Of a DNA stretch of 64,000 bases, positions 41,672 to 56,950 are shown piece by piece. Made by a program: the position numbers and the translations under genes. How positions within the stretch are numbered: the stretch's first letter is position 1; the number at the start of each line of letters is the position of its first letter. The stretch is taken from positions 119,246,723-119,310,722 of the forward strand of contig CP136063.1 in assembly GCA_032622095.1 (NCBI GenBank), in the 5' to 3' direction. The DNA comes from Siphonodentalium dalli. Taxonomy: Eukaryota > Mollusca > Scaphopoda > Gadilida > Siphonodentaliidae. Below the pieces are notes generated by a model, which was not told the DNA's origin, made no database searches, and worked only from the letters and a program-made list of their open reading frames with translations.

Positions 41672-43060
41672 GACCCCCACCCATGCCTCGAAATTTGGTA
41701 ATGCGGGTAGAAAAATCGCCATATCTTGGCCAATTTTCAAGATTTCGAGCTAATTTTTGCGTCATTGTGTTCGTATTTGATGTCCCTATAATATTTAGTT
41801 GGGTTTTGGTAAGGTATTGTGGCGATATTCTACTATGTAGGCCAATATGTATGTTGTTCAGTGCATACTTTTTGAATATCGTTGGCCTCCATCGACATAC
41901 TACGGAAAGTGGGTAATTGTTTAGAAGTACTGAAAATTCCCCACCGAATGACACCAAACACGTGACGATTGGTTGATGGAAATTAAATTCATAGTGCATC
42001 TTCTGTAAACTTGAAAAAAATGAAGGGGCCACAATTTCCACATTTCTCAATCGATTTACAAAATTCTTTCACGAGTAGCATTAGTACGTCGTATAGATAC
42101 TTCATAACATTTTTGGTTCAAATCGGAGACAAAAAAAATATGACAATTTTTGCCCCCCTCCCTAATACGGACCAATGTTTTTGGATCTTGGTCAAAATTG
42201 CACCATTTCGTCTTCTTTCTATGGATAACACGCTCACATAAACCAAATACAATTCACGTGCGTTGTCTAGGAGGAGTTTTGTCCACAAGCACTTTCTCCT
42301 AAATCGATGTATGAATACAATTTTCAATGGTCTGTAACTTGGACATTTCTCAACCGATTTCCAAAATTCTTTCAGGAGAATCATTAGTACGTCCTATAGA
42401 TACACGACAGTAAAAGTAGTTGAAATCATCGAAAAAAAAAAAATCGAAAATTTTGCCCCCACCCAAACCCCAAAAATATAAGTCCGTTCCTGTTCAAAAC
42501 TTATTTTCATAGAAAGTTGCTAACAACTAACTGCATATGAGCCCTCGTATCTGGCTACCTTGAACGTTATAGGCGGACACAGGATATGAAATAAATCGAA
42601 TTTTGCGAATCATGGGCGACAACTCTGTAGGGAAAGCTCGGACATAAATTATAATGCATGGACCCAATAGGGCATACTGAGTTGTGCATACGGTCCAAAT
42701 TTCAAGTTGCTTCTATTCATACTTTTCGAGATACTGCAACCCCCAGTTTTACACATAAAGGGAGATAACTCTGCAAAGCAAGTTAGGACAAAATCCTATA
42801 TAGACCGATGCACTACAACTATCATTGGGCTATAAACATACCAAAATCCAGCGCTCTATCTCTCTTACTTCCTGAGATATAAGGGTTATAAAATTGCTTA
42901 GTATAATAATAAATAATATTGGAAAAAAATAATAAATTGAATAACAATATACTTCCATATTAAAATATGGAAGTATAATAAGGGAATCGCGCGGAATTGA
43001 TTGGAATGTCGATTGTATGGTTCATTGACATTTCTGTGTTCAGTTGGAATGTTCTGGTAT
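41672..43060. repeat. Monomer M31, consensus type
   Basis: One unit without visible deviations, lying between two variant units. Confidence 0.92.
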
Positions 43061-44449
43061 GACCCCCACCCATGCCTCGAAATTTGGTAATGCGGGTAGA
43101 AAAATCGCCATATCTTGGCCAATTTTCAAGATTTCGAGCTAATTTTTGCGTCATTGTGTTCGTATTTGATGTCCCTATAATATTTAGTTGGGTTTTGGTA
43201 AAGTATTGTGGCGATATTCTACTATGTAGGCCAATATGTATGTTGTTCAGTGCATACTTTTTGAATATCGTTGGCCTCCATCGACATACTACGGAAAGTG
43301 GGTAATTGTTTAGAAGTACTGAAAATTCCCCACCGAATGACACCAAACACGTGACGATTGGTTGATGGAAATTAAATTCATAGTGCATCTTCTGTAAACT
43401 TGAAAAAAATGAAGGGGCCACAATTTCCACATTTCTCAATCGATTTACAAAATTCTTTCACGAGTAGCATTAGTACGTCGTATAGATACTTCATAACATT
43501 TTTGGTTCAAATCGGAGACAAAAAAAATATGACAATTTTTGCCCCCCTCCCTAATACGGACCAATGTTTTTGGATCTTGGTCAAAATTGCACCATTTCGT
43601 CTTCTTTCTATGGATAACACGCTCACATAAACCAAATACAATTCACGTGCGTTGTCTAGGAGGAGTTTTGTCCACAAGCACTTTCTCCTAAATCGATGTA
43701 TGAATACAATTTTCAATGGTCTGTAACTTGGACATTTCTCAACCGATTTCCAAAATTCTTTCAGGAGAATCATTAGTACGTCCTATAGATACACGACAGT
43801 AAAAGTAGTTGAAATCATCGAAAAAAAAAAAATCGAAAATTTTGCCCCCACCCAAACCCCAAAAATATAAGTCCGTTCCTGTTCAAAACTTATTTTCATA
43901 GAAAGTTGCTAACAACTAACTGCATATGAGCCCTCGTATCTGGCTACCTTGAACGTTATAGGCGGACACAGGATATGAAATAAATCGAATTTTGCGAATC
44001 ATGGGCGACAACTCTGTAGGGAAAGGTCGGACATAAATTGTAATGCATGGACCCAATAGGGCATACTGAGTTGTGCATACGGTCCAAATTTCAAGTTGCT
44101 TCTATTCATACTTTTCGAGATACTGCAACCCCCAGTTTTACACATAAAGGGAGATAACTCTGCAAAGCAAGTTAGGACAAAATCCTATATAGACCGATGC
44201 ACTACAACTATCATTGGGCTATAAACATACCAAAATCCAGCGCTCTATCTCTCTTACTTCCTGAGATATAAGGGTTATAAAATTGCTTAGTATAATAATA
44301 AATAATATTGGAAAAAAATAATAAATTGAATAACAATATACTTCCATATTAAAATATGGAAGTATAATAAGGGAATCGCGCGGAATTGATTGGAATGTCG
44401 ATTGTATGGTTCATTGACATTTCTGTGTTCAGTTGGAATGTTCTGGTAT
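43061..44449. repeat. Monomer M32, mosaic 142A + 966G + 980G
   Basis: The left part carries 142A (43202), as in M10, M30, M39 and M45. The right part carries 966G (44026) and 980G (44040), as in M15, and the consensus C at 1125. The simplest reading is a recombinant unit with an exchange between positions 142 and 966. Confidence 0.94.
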
Positions 44450-47400
44450 GACCCCCACCCATGCCTCGAAATTTGGTAATGCGGGTAGAAAAATCGCCAT
44501 ATCTTGGCCAATTTTCAAGATTTCGAGCTAATTTTTGCGTCATTGTGTTCGTATTTGATGTCCCTATAATATTTAGTTGGGTTTTGGTAAGGTATTGTGG
44601 CGATATTCTACTATGTAGGCCAATATGTATGTTGTTCAGTGCATACTTTTTGAATATCGTTGGCCTCCATCGACATACTACGGAAAGTGGGTAATTGTTT
44701 AGAAGTACTGAAAATTCCCCACCGAATGACACCAAACACGTGACGATTGGTTGATGGAAATTAAATTCATAGTGCATCTTCTGTAAACTTGAAAAAAATG
44801 AAGGGGCCACAATTTCCACATTTCTCAATCGATTTACAAAATTCTTTCACGAGTAGCATTAGTACGTCGTATAGATACTTCATAACATTTTTGGTTCAAA
44901 TCGGAGACAAAAAAAATATGACAATTTTTGCCCCCCTCCCTAATACGGACCAATGTTTTTGGATCTTGGTCAAAATTGCACCATTTCGTCTTCTTTCTAT
45001 GGATAACACGCTCACATAAACCAAATACAATTCACGTGCGTTGTCTAGGAGGAGTTTTGTCCACAAGCACTTTCTCCTAAATCGATGTATGAATACAATT
45101 TTCAATGGTCTGTAACTTGGACATTTCTCAACCGATTTCCAAAATTCTTTCAGGAGAATCATTAGTACGTCCTATAGATACACGACAGTAAAAGTAGTTG
45201 AAATCATCGAAAAAAAAAAAATCGAAAATTTTGCCCCCACCCAAACCCCAAAAATATAAGTCCGTTCCTGTTCAAAACTTATTTTCATAGAAAGTTGCTA
45301 ACAACTAACTGCATATGAGCCCTCGTATCTGGCTACCTTGAACGTTATAGGCGGACACAGGATATGAAATAAATCGAATTTTGCGAATCATGGGCGACAA
45401 CTCTGTAGGGAAAGCTCGGACATAAATTATAATGCATGGACCCAATAGGGCATACTGAGTTGTGCATACGGTCCAAATTTCAAGTTGCTTCTATTCATAC
45501 TTTTCGAGATACTGCAACCCCCAGTTTTACACATAAAGGGAGATAACTCTGCAAAGCAAGTTAGGACAAAATCCTATATAGACCGATGCACTACAACTAT
45601 CATTGGGCTATAAACATACCAAAATCCAGCGCTCTATCTCTCTTACTTCCTGAGATATAAGGGTTATAAAATTGCTTAGTATAATAATAAATAATATTGG
45701 AAAAAAATAATAAATTGAATAACAATATACTTCCATATTAAAATATGGAAGTATAATAAGGGAATCGCGCGGAATTGATTGGAATGTCGATTGTATGGTT
45801 CATTGACATTTCTGTGTTCAGTTGGAATGTTCTGGTATGACCCCCACCCATGCCTCGAAATTTGGTAATGCGGGTAGAAAAATCGCCATATCTTGGCCAA
45901 TTTTCAAGATTTCGAGCTAATTTTTGCGTCATTGTGTTCGTATTTGATGTCCCTATAATATTTAGTTGGGTTTTGGTAAGGTATTGTGGCGATATTCTAC
46001 TATGTAGGCCAATATGTATGTTGTTCAGTGCATACTTTTTGAATATCGTTGGCCTCCATCGACATACTACGGAAAGTGGGTAATTGTTTAGAAGTACTGA
46101 AAATTCCCCACCGAATGACACCAAACACGTGACGATTGGTTGATGGAAATTAAATTCATAGTGCATCTTCTGTAAACTTGAAAAAAATGAAGGGGCCACA
46201 ATTTCCACATTTCTCAATCGATTTACAAAATTCTTTCACGAGTAGCATTAGTACGTCGTATAGATACTTCATAACATTTTTGGTTCAAATCGGAGACAAA
46301 AAAAATATGACAATTTTTGCCCCCCTCCCTAATACGGACCAATGTTTTTGGATCTTGGTCAAAATTGCACCATTTCGTCTTCTTTCTATGGATAACACGC
46401 TCACATAAACCAAATACAATTCACGTGCGTTGTCTAGGAGGAGTTTTGTCCACAAGCACTTTCTCCTAAATCGATGTATGAATACAATTTTCAATGGTCT
46501 GTAACTTGGACATTTCTCAACCGATTTCCAAAATTCTTTCAGGAGAATCATTAGTACGTCCTATAGATACACGACAGTAAAAGTAGTTGAAATCATCGAA
46601 AAAAAAAAAATCGAAAATTTTGCCCCCACCCAAACCCCAAAAATATAAGTCCGTTCCTGTTCAAAACTTATTTTCATAGAAAGTTGCTAACAACTAACTG
46701 CATATGAGCCCTCGTATCTGGCTACCTTGAACGTTATAGGCGGACACAGGATATGAAATAAATCGAATTTTGCGAATCATGGGCGACAACTCTGTAGGGA
46801 AAGCTCGGACATAAATTATAATGCATGGACCCAATAGGGCATACTGAGTTGTGCATACGGTCCAAATTTCAAGTTGCTTCTATTCATACTTTTCGAGATA
46901 CTGCAACCCCCAGTTTTACACATAAAGGGAGATAACTCTGCAAAGCAAGTTAGGACAAAATCCTATATAGACCGATGCACTACAACTATCATTGGGCTAT
47001 AAACATACCAAAATCCAGCGCTCTATCTCTCTTACTTCCTGAGATATAAGGGTTATAAAATTGCTTAGTATAATAATAAATAATATTGGAAAAAAATAAT
47101 AAATTGAATAACAATATACTTCCATATTAAAATATGGAAGTATAATAAGGGAATCGCGCGGAATTGATTGGAATGTCGATTGTATGGTTCATTGACATTT
47201 CTGTGTTCAGTTGGAATGTTCTGGTATGACCCCCACCCATGCCTCGAAATTTGGTAATGCGGGTAGAAAAATCGCCATATCTTGGCCAATTTTCAAGATT
47301 TCGAGCTAATTTTTGCGTCATTGTGTTCGTATTTGATGTCCCTATAATATTTAGTTGGGTTTTGGTAAGGTATTGTGGCGATATTCTACTATGTAGGCCA

Positions 47401-50005
47401 ATATGTATGTTGTTCAGTGCATACTTTTTGAATATCGTTGGCCTCCATCGACATACTACGGAAAGTGGGTAATTGTTTAGAAGTACTGAAAATTCCCCAC
47501 CGAATGACACCAAACACGTGACGATTGGTTGATGGAAATTAAATTCATAGTGCATCTTCTGTAAACTTGAAAAAAATGAAGGGGCCACAATTTCCACATT
47601 TCTCAATCGATTTACAAAATTCTTTCACGAGTAGCATTAGTACGTCGTATAGATACTTCATAACATTTTTGGTTCAAATCGGAGACAAAAAAAATATGAC
47701 AATTTTTGCCCCCCTCCCTAATACGGACCAATGTTTTTGGATCTTGGTCAAAATTGCACCATTTCGTCTTCTTTCTATGGATAACACGCTCACATAAACC
47801 AAATACAATTCACGTGCGTTGTCTAGGAGGAGTTTTGTCCACAAGCACTTTCTCCTAAATCGATGTATGAATACAATTTTCAATGGTCTGTAACTTGGAC
47901 ATTTCTCAACCGATTTCCAAAATTCTTTCAGGAGAATCATTAGTACGTCCTATAGATACACGACAGTAAAAGTAGTTGAAATCATCGAAAAAAAAAAAAT
48001 CGAAAATTTTGCCCCCACCCAAACCCCAAAAATATAAGTCCGTTCCTGTTCAAAACTTATTTTCATAGAAAGTTGCTAACAACTAACTGCATATGAGCCC
48101 TCGTATCTGGCTACCTTGAACGTTATAGGCGGACACAGGATATGAAATAAATCGAATTTTGCGAATCATGGGCGACAACTCTGTAGGGAAAGCTCGGACA
48201 TAAATTATAATGCATGGACCCAATAGGGCATACTGAGTTGTGCATACGGTCCAAATTTCAAGTTGCTTCTATTCATACTTTTCGAGATACTGCAACCCCC
48301 AGTTTTACACATAAAGGGAGATAACTCTGCAAAGCAAGTTAGGACAAAATCCTATATAGACCGATGCACTACAACTATCATTGGGCTATAAACATACCAA
48401 AATCCAGCGCTCTATCTCTCTTACTTCCTGAGATATAAGGGTTATAAAATTGCTTAGTATAATAATAAATAATATTGGAAAAAAATAATAAATTGAATAA
48501 CAATATACTTCCATATTAAAATATGGAAGTATAATAAGGGAATCGCGCGGAATTGATTGGAATGTCGATTGTATGGTTCATTGACATTTCTGTGTTCAGT
48601 TGGAATGTTCTGGTATGACCCCCACCCATGCCTCGAAATTTGGTAATGCGGGTAGAAAAATCGCCATATCTTGGCCAATTTTCAAGATTTCGAGCTAATT
48701 TTTGCGTCATTGTGTTCGTATTTGATGTCCCTATAATATTTAGTTGGGTTTTGGTAAGGTATTGTGGCGATATTCTACTATGTAGGCCAATATGTATGTT
48801 GTTCAGTGCATACTTTTTGAATATCGTTGGCCTCCATCGACATACTACGGAAAGTGGGTAATTGTTTAGAAGTACTGAAAATTCCCCACCGAATGACACC
48901 AAACACGTGACGATTGGTTGATGGAAATTAAATTCATAGTGCATCTTCTGTAAACTTGAAAAAAATGAAGGGGCCACAATTTCCACATTTCTCAATCGAT
49001 TTACAAAATTCTTTCACGAGTAGCATTAGTACGTCGTATAGATACTTCATAACATTTTTGGTTCAAATCGGAGACAAAAAAAATATGACAATTTTTGCCC
49101 CCCTCCCTAATACGGACCAATGTTTTTGGATCTTGGTCAAAATTGCACCATTTCGTCTTCTTTCTATGGATAACACGCTCACATAAACCAAATACAATTC
49201 ACGTGCGTTGTCTAGGAGGAGTTTTGTCCACAAGCACTTTCTCCTAAATCGATGTATGAATACAATTTTCAATGGTCTGTAACTTGGACATTTCTCAACC
49301 GATTTCCAAAATTCTTTCAGGAGAATCATTAGTACGTCCTATAGATACACGACAGTAAAAGTAGTTGAAATCATCGAAAAAAAAAAAATCGAAAATTTTG
49401 CCCCCACCCAAACCCCAAAAATATAAGTCCGTTCCTGTTCAAAACTTATTTTCATAGAAAGTTGCTAACAACTAACTGCATATGAGCCCTCGTATCTGGC
49501 TACCTTGAACGTTATAGGCGGACACAGGATATGAAATAAATCGAATTTTGCGAATCATGGGCGACAACTCTGTAGGGAAAGCTCGGACATAAATTATAAT
49601 GCATGGACCCAATAGGGCATACTGAGTTGTGCATACGGTCCAAATTTCAAGTTGCTTCTATTCATACTTTTCGAGATACTGCAACCCCCAGTTTTACACA
49701 TAAAGGGAGATAACTCTGCAAAGCAAGTTAGGACAAAATCCTATATAGACCGATGCACTACAACTATCATTGGGCTATAAACATACCAAAATCCAGCGCT
49801 CTATCTCTCTTACTTCCTGAGATATAAGGGTTATAAAATTGCTTAGTATAATAATAAATAATATTGGAAAAAAATAATAAATTGAATAACAATATACTTC
49901 CATATTAAAATATGGAAGTATAATAAGGGAATCGCGCGGAATTGATTGGAATGTCGATTGTATGGTTCATTGACATTTCTGTGTTCAGTTGGAATGTTCT
50001 GGTAT
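44450..50005. repeat. Monomers M33-M36, consensus type
   Basis: Four consecutive units with no visible deviation from consensus. Confidence 0.92.
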
Positions 50006-51394
50006 GACCCCCACCCATGCCTCGAAATTTGGTAATGCGGGTAGAAAAATCGCCATATCTTGGCCAATTTTCAAGATTTCGAGCTAATTTTTGCGTCATT
50101 GTGTTCGTATTTGATGTCCCTATAATATTTAGTTGGGTTTTGGTAAGGTATTGTGGCGATATTCTACTATGTAGGCCAATATGTATGTTGTTCAGTGCAT
50201 ACTTTTTGAATATCGTTGGCCTCCATCGACATACTACGGAAAGTGGGTAATTGTTTAGAAGTACTGAAAATTCCCCACCGAATGACACCAAACACGTGAC
50301 GATTGGTTGATGGAAATTAAATTCATAGTGCATCTTCTGTAAACTTGAAAAAAATGAAGGGGCCACAATTTCCACATTTCTCAATCGATTTACAAAATTC
50401 TTTCACGAGTAGCATTAGTACGTCGTATAGATACTTCATAACATTTTTGGTTCAAATCGGAGACAAAAAAAATATGACAATTTTTGCCCCCCTCCCTAAT
50501 ACGGACCAATGTTTTTGGATCTTGGTCAAAATTGCACCATTTCGTCTTCTTTCTATGGATAACACGCTCACATAAACCAAATACAATTCACGTGCGTTGT
50601 CTAGGAGGAGTTTTGTCCACAAGCACTTTCTCCTAAATCGATGTATGAATACAATTTTCAATGGTCTGTAACTTGGACATTTCTCAACCGATTTCCAAAA
50701 TTCTTTCAGGAGAATCATTAGTACGTCCTATAGATACACGACAGTAAAAGTAGTTAAAATCATCGAAAAAAAAAAAATCGAAAATTTTGCCCCCACCCAA
50801 ACCCCAAAAATATAAGTCCGTTCCTGTTCAAAACTTATTTTCATAGAAAGTTGCTAACAACTAACTGCATATGAGCCCTCGTATCTGGCTACCTTGAACG
50901 TTATAGGCGGACACAGGATATGAAATAAATCGAATTTTGCGAATCATGGGCGACAACTCTGTAGGGAAAGCTCGGACATAAATTATAATGCATGGACCCA
51001 ATAGGGCATACTGAGTTGTGCATACGGTCCAAATTTCAAGTTGCTTCTATTCATACTTTTCGAGATACTGCAACCCCCAGTTTTACACATAAAGGGAGAT
51101 AACTCTGCAAAGCAAGTTAGGACAAAATCCTATATAGACCGATGCACTACAACTATCATTGGGCTATAAACATACCAAAATCCAGCGCTCTATCTCTCTT
51201 ACTTCCTGAGATATAAGGGTTATAAAATTGCTTAGTATAATAATAAATAATATTGGAAAAAAATAATAAATTGAATAACAATATACTTCCATATTAAAAT
51301 ATGGAAGTATAATAAGGGAATCGCGCGGAATTGATTGGAATGTCGATTGTATGGTTCATTGACATTTCTGTGTTCAGTTGGAATGTTCTGGTAT
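50006..51394. repeat. Monomer M37, private 751A
   Basis: One unique change, G751A (50756), lies just left of the A12 tract. It occurs in no other unit of the window and looks like a young singleton. Confidence 0.94.
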
Positions 51395-52783
51395 GACCCC
51401 CACCCATGCCTCGAAATTTGGTAATGCGGGTAGAAAAATCGCCATATCTTGGCCAATTTTCAAGATTTCGAGCTAATTTTTGCGTCATTGTGTTCGTATT
51501 TGATGTCCCTATAATATTTAGTTGGGTTTTGGTAAGGTATTGTGGCGATATTCTACTATGTAGGCCAATATGTATGTTGTTCAGTGCATACTTTTTGAAT
51601 ATCGTTGGCCTCCATCGACATACTACGGAAAGTGGGTAATTGTTTAGAAGTACTGAAAATTCCCCACCGAATGACACCAAACACGTGACGATTGGTTGAT
51701 GGAAATTAAATTCATAGTGCATCTTCTGTAAACTTGAAAAAAATGAAGGGGCCACAATTTCCACATTTCTCAATCGATTTACAAAATTCTTTCACGAGTA
51801 GCATTAGTACGTCGTATAGATACTTCATAACATTTTTGGTTCAAATCGGAGACAAACAAAATATGACAATTTTTGCCCCCCTCCCTAATACGGACCAATG
51901 TTTTTGGATCTTGGTCAAAATTGCACCATTTCGTCTTCTTTCTATGGATAACACGCTCACATAAACCAAATACAATTCACGTGCGTTGTCTAGGAGGAGT
52001 TTTGTCCACAAGCACTTTCTCCTAAATCGATGTATGAATACAATTTTCAATGGTCTGTAACTTGGACATTTCTCAACCGATTTCCAAAATTCTTTCAGGA
52101 GAATCATTAGTACGTCCTATAGATACACGACAGTAAAAGTAGTTGAAATCATCGAAAAAAAAAAAATCGAAAATTTTGCCCCCACCCAAACCCCAAAAAT
52201 ATAAGTCCGTTCCTGTTCAAAACTTATTTTCATAGAAAGTTGCTAACAACTAACTGCATATGAGCCCTCGTATCTGGCTACCTTGAACGTTATAGGCGGA
52301 CACAGGATATGAAATAAATCGAATTTTGCGAATCATGGGCGACAACTCTGTAGGGAAAGCTCGGACATAAATTATAATGCATGGACCCAATAGGGCATAC
52401 TGAGTTGTGCATACGGTCCAAATTTCAAGTTGCTTCTATTCATACTTTTCGAGATACTGCAACCCCCAGTTTTACACATAAAGGGAGATAACTCTGCAAA
52501 GCAAGTTAGGACAAAATCCTATATAGACCGATGCACTACAACTATCATTGGGCTATAAACATACCAAAATCCAGCGCTCTATCTCTCTTACTTCCTGAGA
52601 TATAAGGGTTATAAAATTGCTTAGTATAATAATAAATAATATTGGAAAAAAATAATAAATTGAATAACAATATACTTCCATATTAAAATATGGAAGTATA
52701 ATAAGGGAATCGCGCGGAATTGATTGGAATGTCGATTGTATGGTTCATTGACATTTCTGTGTTCAGTTGGAATGTTCTGGTAT
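51395..52783. repeat. Monomer M38, 463C haplotype
   Basis: This unit carries 463C (51857) and is followed by the 142A + 1125A unit M39, repeating the M9-M10 order. Confidence 0.95.
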
Positions 52784-54172
52784 GACCCCCACCCATGCCT
52801 CGAAATTTGGTAATGCGGGTAGAAAAATCGCCATATCTTGGCCAATTTTCAAGATTTCGAGCTAATTTTTGCGTCATTGTGTTCGTATTTGATGTCCCTA
52901 TAATATTTAGTTGGGTTTTGGTAAAGTATTGTGGCGATATTCTACTATGTAGGCCAATATGTATGTTGTTCAGTGCATACTTTTTGAATATCGTTGGCCT
53001 CCATCGACATACTACGGAAAGTGGGTAATTGTTTAGAAGTACTGAAAATTCCCCACCGAATGACACCAAACACGTGACGATTGGTTGATGGAAATTAAAT
53101 TCATAGTGCATCTTCTGTAAACTTGAAAAAAATGAAGGGGCCACAATTTCCACATTTCTCAATCGATTTACAAAATTCTTTCACGAGTAGCATTAGTACG
53201 TCGTATAGATACTTCATAACATTTTTGGTTCAAATCGGAGACAAAAAAAATATGACAATTTTTGCCCCCCTCCCTAATACGGACCAATGTTTTTGGATCT
53301 TGGTCAAAATTGCACCATTTCGTCTTCTTTCTATGGATAACACGCTCACATAAACCAAATACAATTCACGTGCGTTGTCTAGGAGGAGTTTTGTCCACAA
53401 GCACTTTCTCCTAAATCGATGTATGAATACAATTTTCAATGGTCTGTAACTTGGACATTTCTCAACCGATTTCCAAAATTCTTTCAGGAGAATCATTAGT
53501 ACGTCCTATAGATACACGACAGTAAAAGTAGTTGAAATCATCGAAAAAAAAAAAATCGAAAATTTTGCCCCCACCCAAACCCCAAAAATATAAGTCCGTT
53601 CCTGTTCAAAACTTATTTTCATAGAAAGTTGCTAACAACTAACTGCATATGAGCCCTCGTATCTGGCTACCTTGAACGTTATAGGCGGACACAGGATATG
53701 AAATAAATCGAATTTTGCGAATCATGGGCGACAACTCTGTAGGGAAAGCTCGGACATAAATTATAATGCATGGACCCAATAGGGCATACTGAGTTGTGCA
53801 TACGGTCCAAATTTCAAGTTGCTTCTATTCATACTTTTCGAGATACTGCAACCCCCAGTTTTACACATAAAGGGAGATAACTCTGCAAAGCAAGTTAGGA
53901 CAAAATCATATATAGACCGATGCACTACAACTATCATTGGGCTATAAACATACCAAAATCCAGCGCTCTATCTCTCTTACTTCCTGAGATATAAGGGTTA
54001 TAAAATTGCTTAGTATAATAATAAATAATATTGGAAAAAAATAATAAATTGAATAACAATATACTTCCATATTAAAATATGGAAGTATAATAAGGGAATC
54101 GCGCGGAATTGATTGGAATGTCGATTGTATGGTTCATTGACATTTCTGTGTTCAGTTGGAATGTTCTGGTAT
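52784..54172. repeat. Monomer M39, 142A + 1125A haplotype
   Basis: This unit carries G142A (52925) and C1125A (53908), as M10 does, but keeps the normal A7 tract. The extra A in M10 therefore arose after these copies separated, or was lost here. Confidence 0.95.
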
Positions 54173-55561
54173 GACCCCCACCCATGCCTCGAAATTTGGT
54201 AATGCGGGTAGAAAAATCGCCATATCTTGGCCAATTTTCAAGATTTCGAGCTAATTTTTGCGTCATTGTGTTCGTATTTGATGTCCCTATAATATTTAGT
54301 TGGGTTTTGGTAAGGTATTGTGGCGATATTCTACTATGTAGGCCAATATGTATGTTGTTCAGTGCATACTTTTTGAATATCGTTGGCCTCCATCGACATA
54401 CTACGGAAAGTGGGTAATTGTTTAGAAGTACTGAAAATTCCCCACCGAATGACACCAAACACGTGACGATTGGTTGATGGAAATTAAATTCATAGTGCAT
54501 CTTCTGTAAACTTGAAAAAAATGAAGGGGCCACAATTTCCACATTTCTCAATCGATTTACAAAATTCTTTCACGAGTAGCATTAGTACGTCGTATAGATA
54601 CTTCATAACATTTTTGGTTCAAATCGGAGACAAAAAAAATATGACAATTTTTGCCCCCCTCCCTAATACGGACCAATGTTTTTGGATCTTGGTCAAAATT
54701 GCACCATTTCGTCTTCTTTCTATGGATAACACGCTCACATAAACCAAATACAATTCACGTGCGTTGTCTAGGAGGAGTTTTGTCCACAAGCACTTTCTCC
54801 TAAATCGATGTATGAATACAATTTTCAATGGTCTGTAACTTGGACATTTCTCAACCGATTTCCAAAATTCTTTCAGGAGAATCATTAGTACGTCCTATAG
54901 ATACACGACAGTAAAAGTAGTTGAAATCATCGAAAAAAAAAAAATCGAAAATTTTGCCCCCACCCAAACCCCAAAAATATAAGTCCGTTCCTGTTCAAAA
55001 CTTATTTTCATAGAAAGTTGCTAACAACTAACTGCATATGAGCCCTCGTATCTGGCTACCTTGAACGTTATAGGCGGACACAGGATATGAAATAAATCGA
55101 ATTTTGCGAATCATGGGCGACAACTCTGTAGGGAAAGCTCGGACATAAATTATAATGCATGGACCCAATAGGGCATACTGAGTTGTGCATACGGTCCAAA
55201 TTTCAAGTTGCTTCTATTCATACTTTTCGAGATACTGCAACCCCCAGTTTTACACATAAAGGGAGATAACTCTGCAAAGCAAGTTAGGACAAAATCCTAT
55301 ATAGACCGATGCACTACAACTATCATTGGGCTATAAACATACCAAAATCCAGCGCTCTATCTCTCTTACTTCCTGAGATATAAGGGTTATAAAATTGCTT
55401 AGTATAATAATAAATAATATTGGAAAAAAATAATAAATTGAATAACAATATACTTCCATATTAAAATATGGAAGTATAATAAGGGAATCGCGCGGAATTG
55501 ATTGGAATGTCGATTGTATGGTTCATTGACATTTCTGTGTTCAGTTGGAATGTTCTGGTAT
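54173..55561. repeat. Monomer M40, consensus type
   Basis: One unit with no visible deviation from consensus. Confidence 0.92.
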
Positions 55562-56950
55562 GACCCCCACCCATGCCTCGAAATTTGGTAATGCGGGTAG
55601 AAAAATCGCCATATCTTGGCCAATTTTCAAGATTTCGAGCTAATTTTTGCGTCATTGTGTTCGTATTTGATGTCCCTATAATATTTAGTTGGGTTTTGGT
55701 AAGGTATTGTGGCGATATTCTACTATGTAGGCCAATATGTATGTTGTTCAGTGCATACTTTTTGAATATCGTTGGCCTCCATCGACATACTACGGAAAGT
55801 GGGTAATTGTTTAGAAGTACTGAAAATTCCCCACCGAATGACACCAAACACGTGACGATTGGTTGATGGAAATTAAATTCATAGTGCATCTTCTGTAAAC
55901 TTGAAAAAAATGAAGGGGCCACAATTTCCACATTTCTCAATCGATTTACAAAATTCTTTCACGAGTAGCATTAGTACGTCGTATAGATACTTCATAACAT
56001 TTTTGGTTCAAATCGGAGACAAAAAAAATATGACAATTTTTGCCCCCCTCCCTAATACGGACCAATGTTTTTGGATCTTGGTCAAAATTGCACCATTTCG
56101 TCTTCTTTCTATGGATAACACGCTCACATAAACCAAATACAATTCACGTGCGTTGTCTAGGAGGAGTTTTGTCCACAAGCACTTTCTCCTAAATCGATGT
56201 ATGAATACAATTTTCAATGGTCTGTAACTTGGACATTTCTCAACCGATTTCCAAAATTCTTTCAGGAGAATCATTAGTACGTCCTATAGATACACGACAG
56301 TAAAAGTAGTTGAAATCATCGAAAAAAAAAAAATCGAAAATTTTGCCCCCACCCAAACCCCAAAAATATAAGTCCGTTCCTGTTCAAAACTTATTTTCAT
56401 AGAAAGTTGCTAACAACTAACTGCATATGAGCCCTCGTATCTGGCTACCTTGAACGTTATAGGCGGACACAGGATATGAAATAAATCGAATTTTGCGAAT
56501 CATGGGCGACAACTCTGTAGGGAAAGCTCGGACATAAATTGTAATGCATGGACCCAATAGGGCATACTGAGTTGTGCATACGGTCCAAATTTCAAGTTGC
56601 TTCTATTCATACTTTTCGAGATACTGCAACCCCCAGTTTTACACATAAAGGGAGATAACTCTGCAAAGCAAGTTAGGACAAAATCCTATATAGACCGATG
56701 CACTACAACTATCATTGGGCTATAAACATACCAAAATCCAGCGCTCTATCTCTCTTACTTCCTGAGATATAAGGGTTATAAAATTGCTTAGTATAATAAT
56801 AAATAATATTGGAAAAAAATAATAAATTGAATAACAATATACTTCCATATTAAAATATGGAAGTATAATAAGGGAATCGCGCGGAATTGATTGGAATGTC
56901 GATTGTATGGTTCATTGACATTTCTGTGTTCAGTTGGAATGTTCTGGTAT
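55562..56950. repeat. Monomer M41, 980G only
   Basis: This unit carries A980G (56541) with the consensus C at 966. It is either the ancestor of the 966G + 980G pair or a short conversion product of it. Confidence 0.94.
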
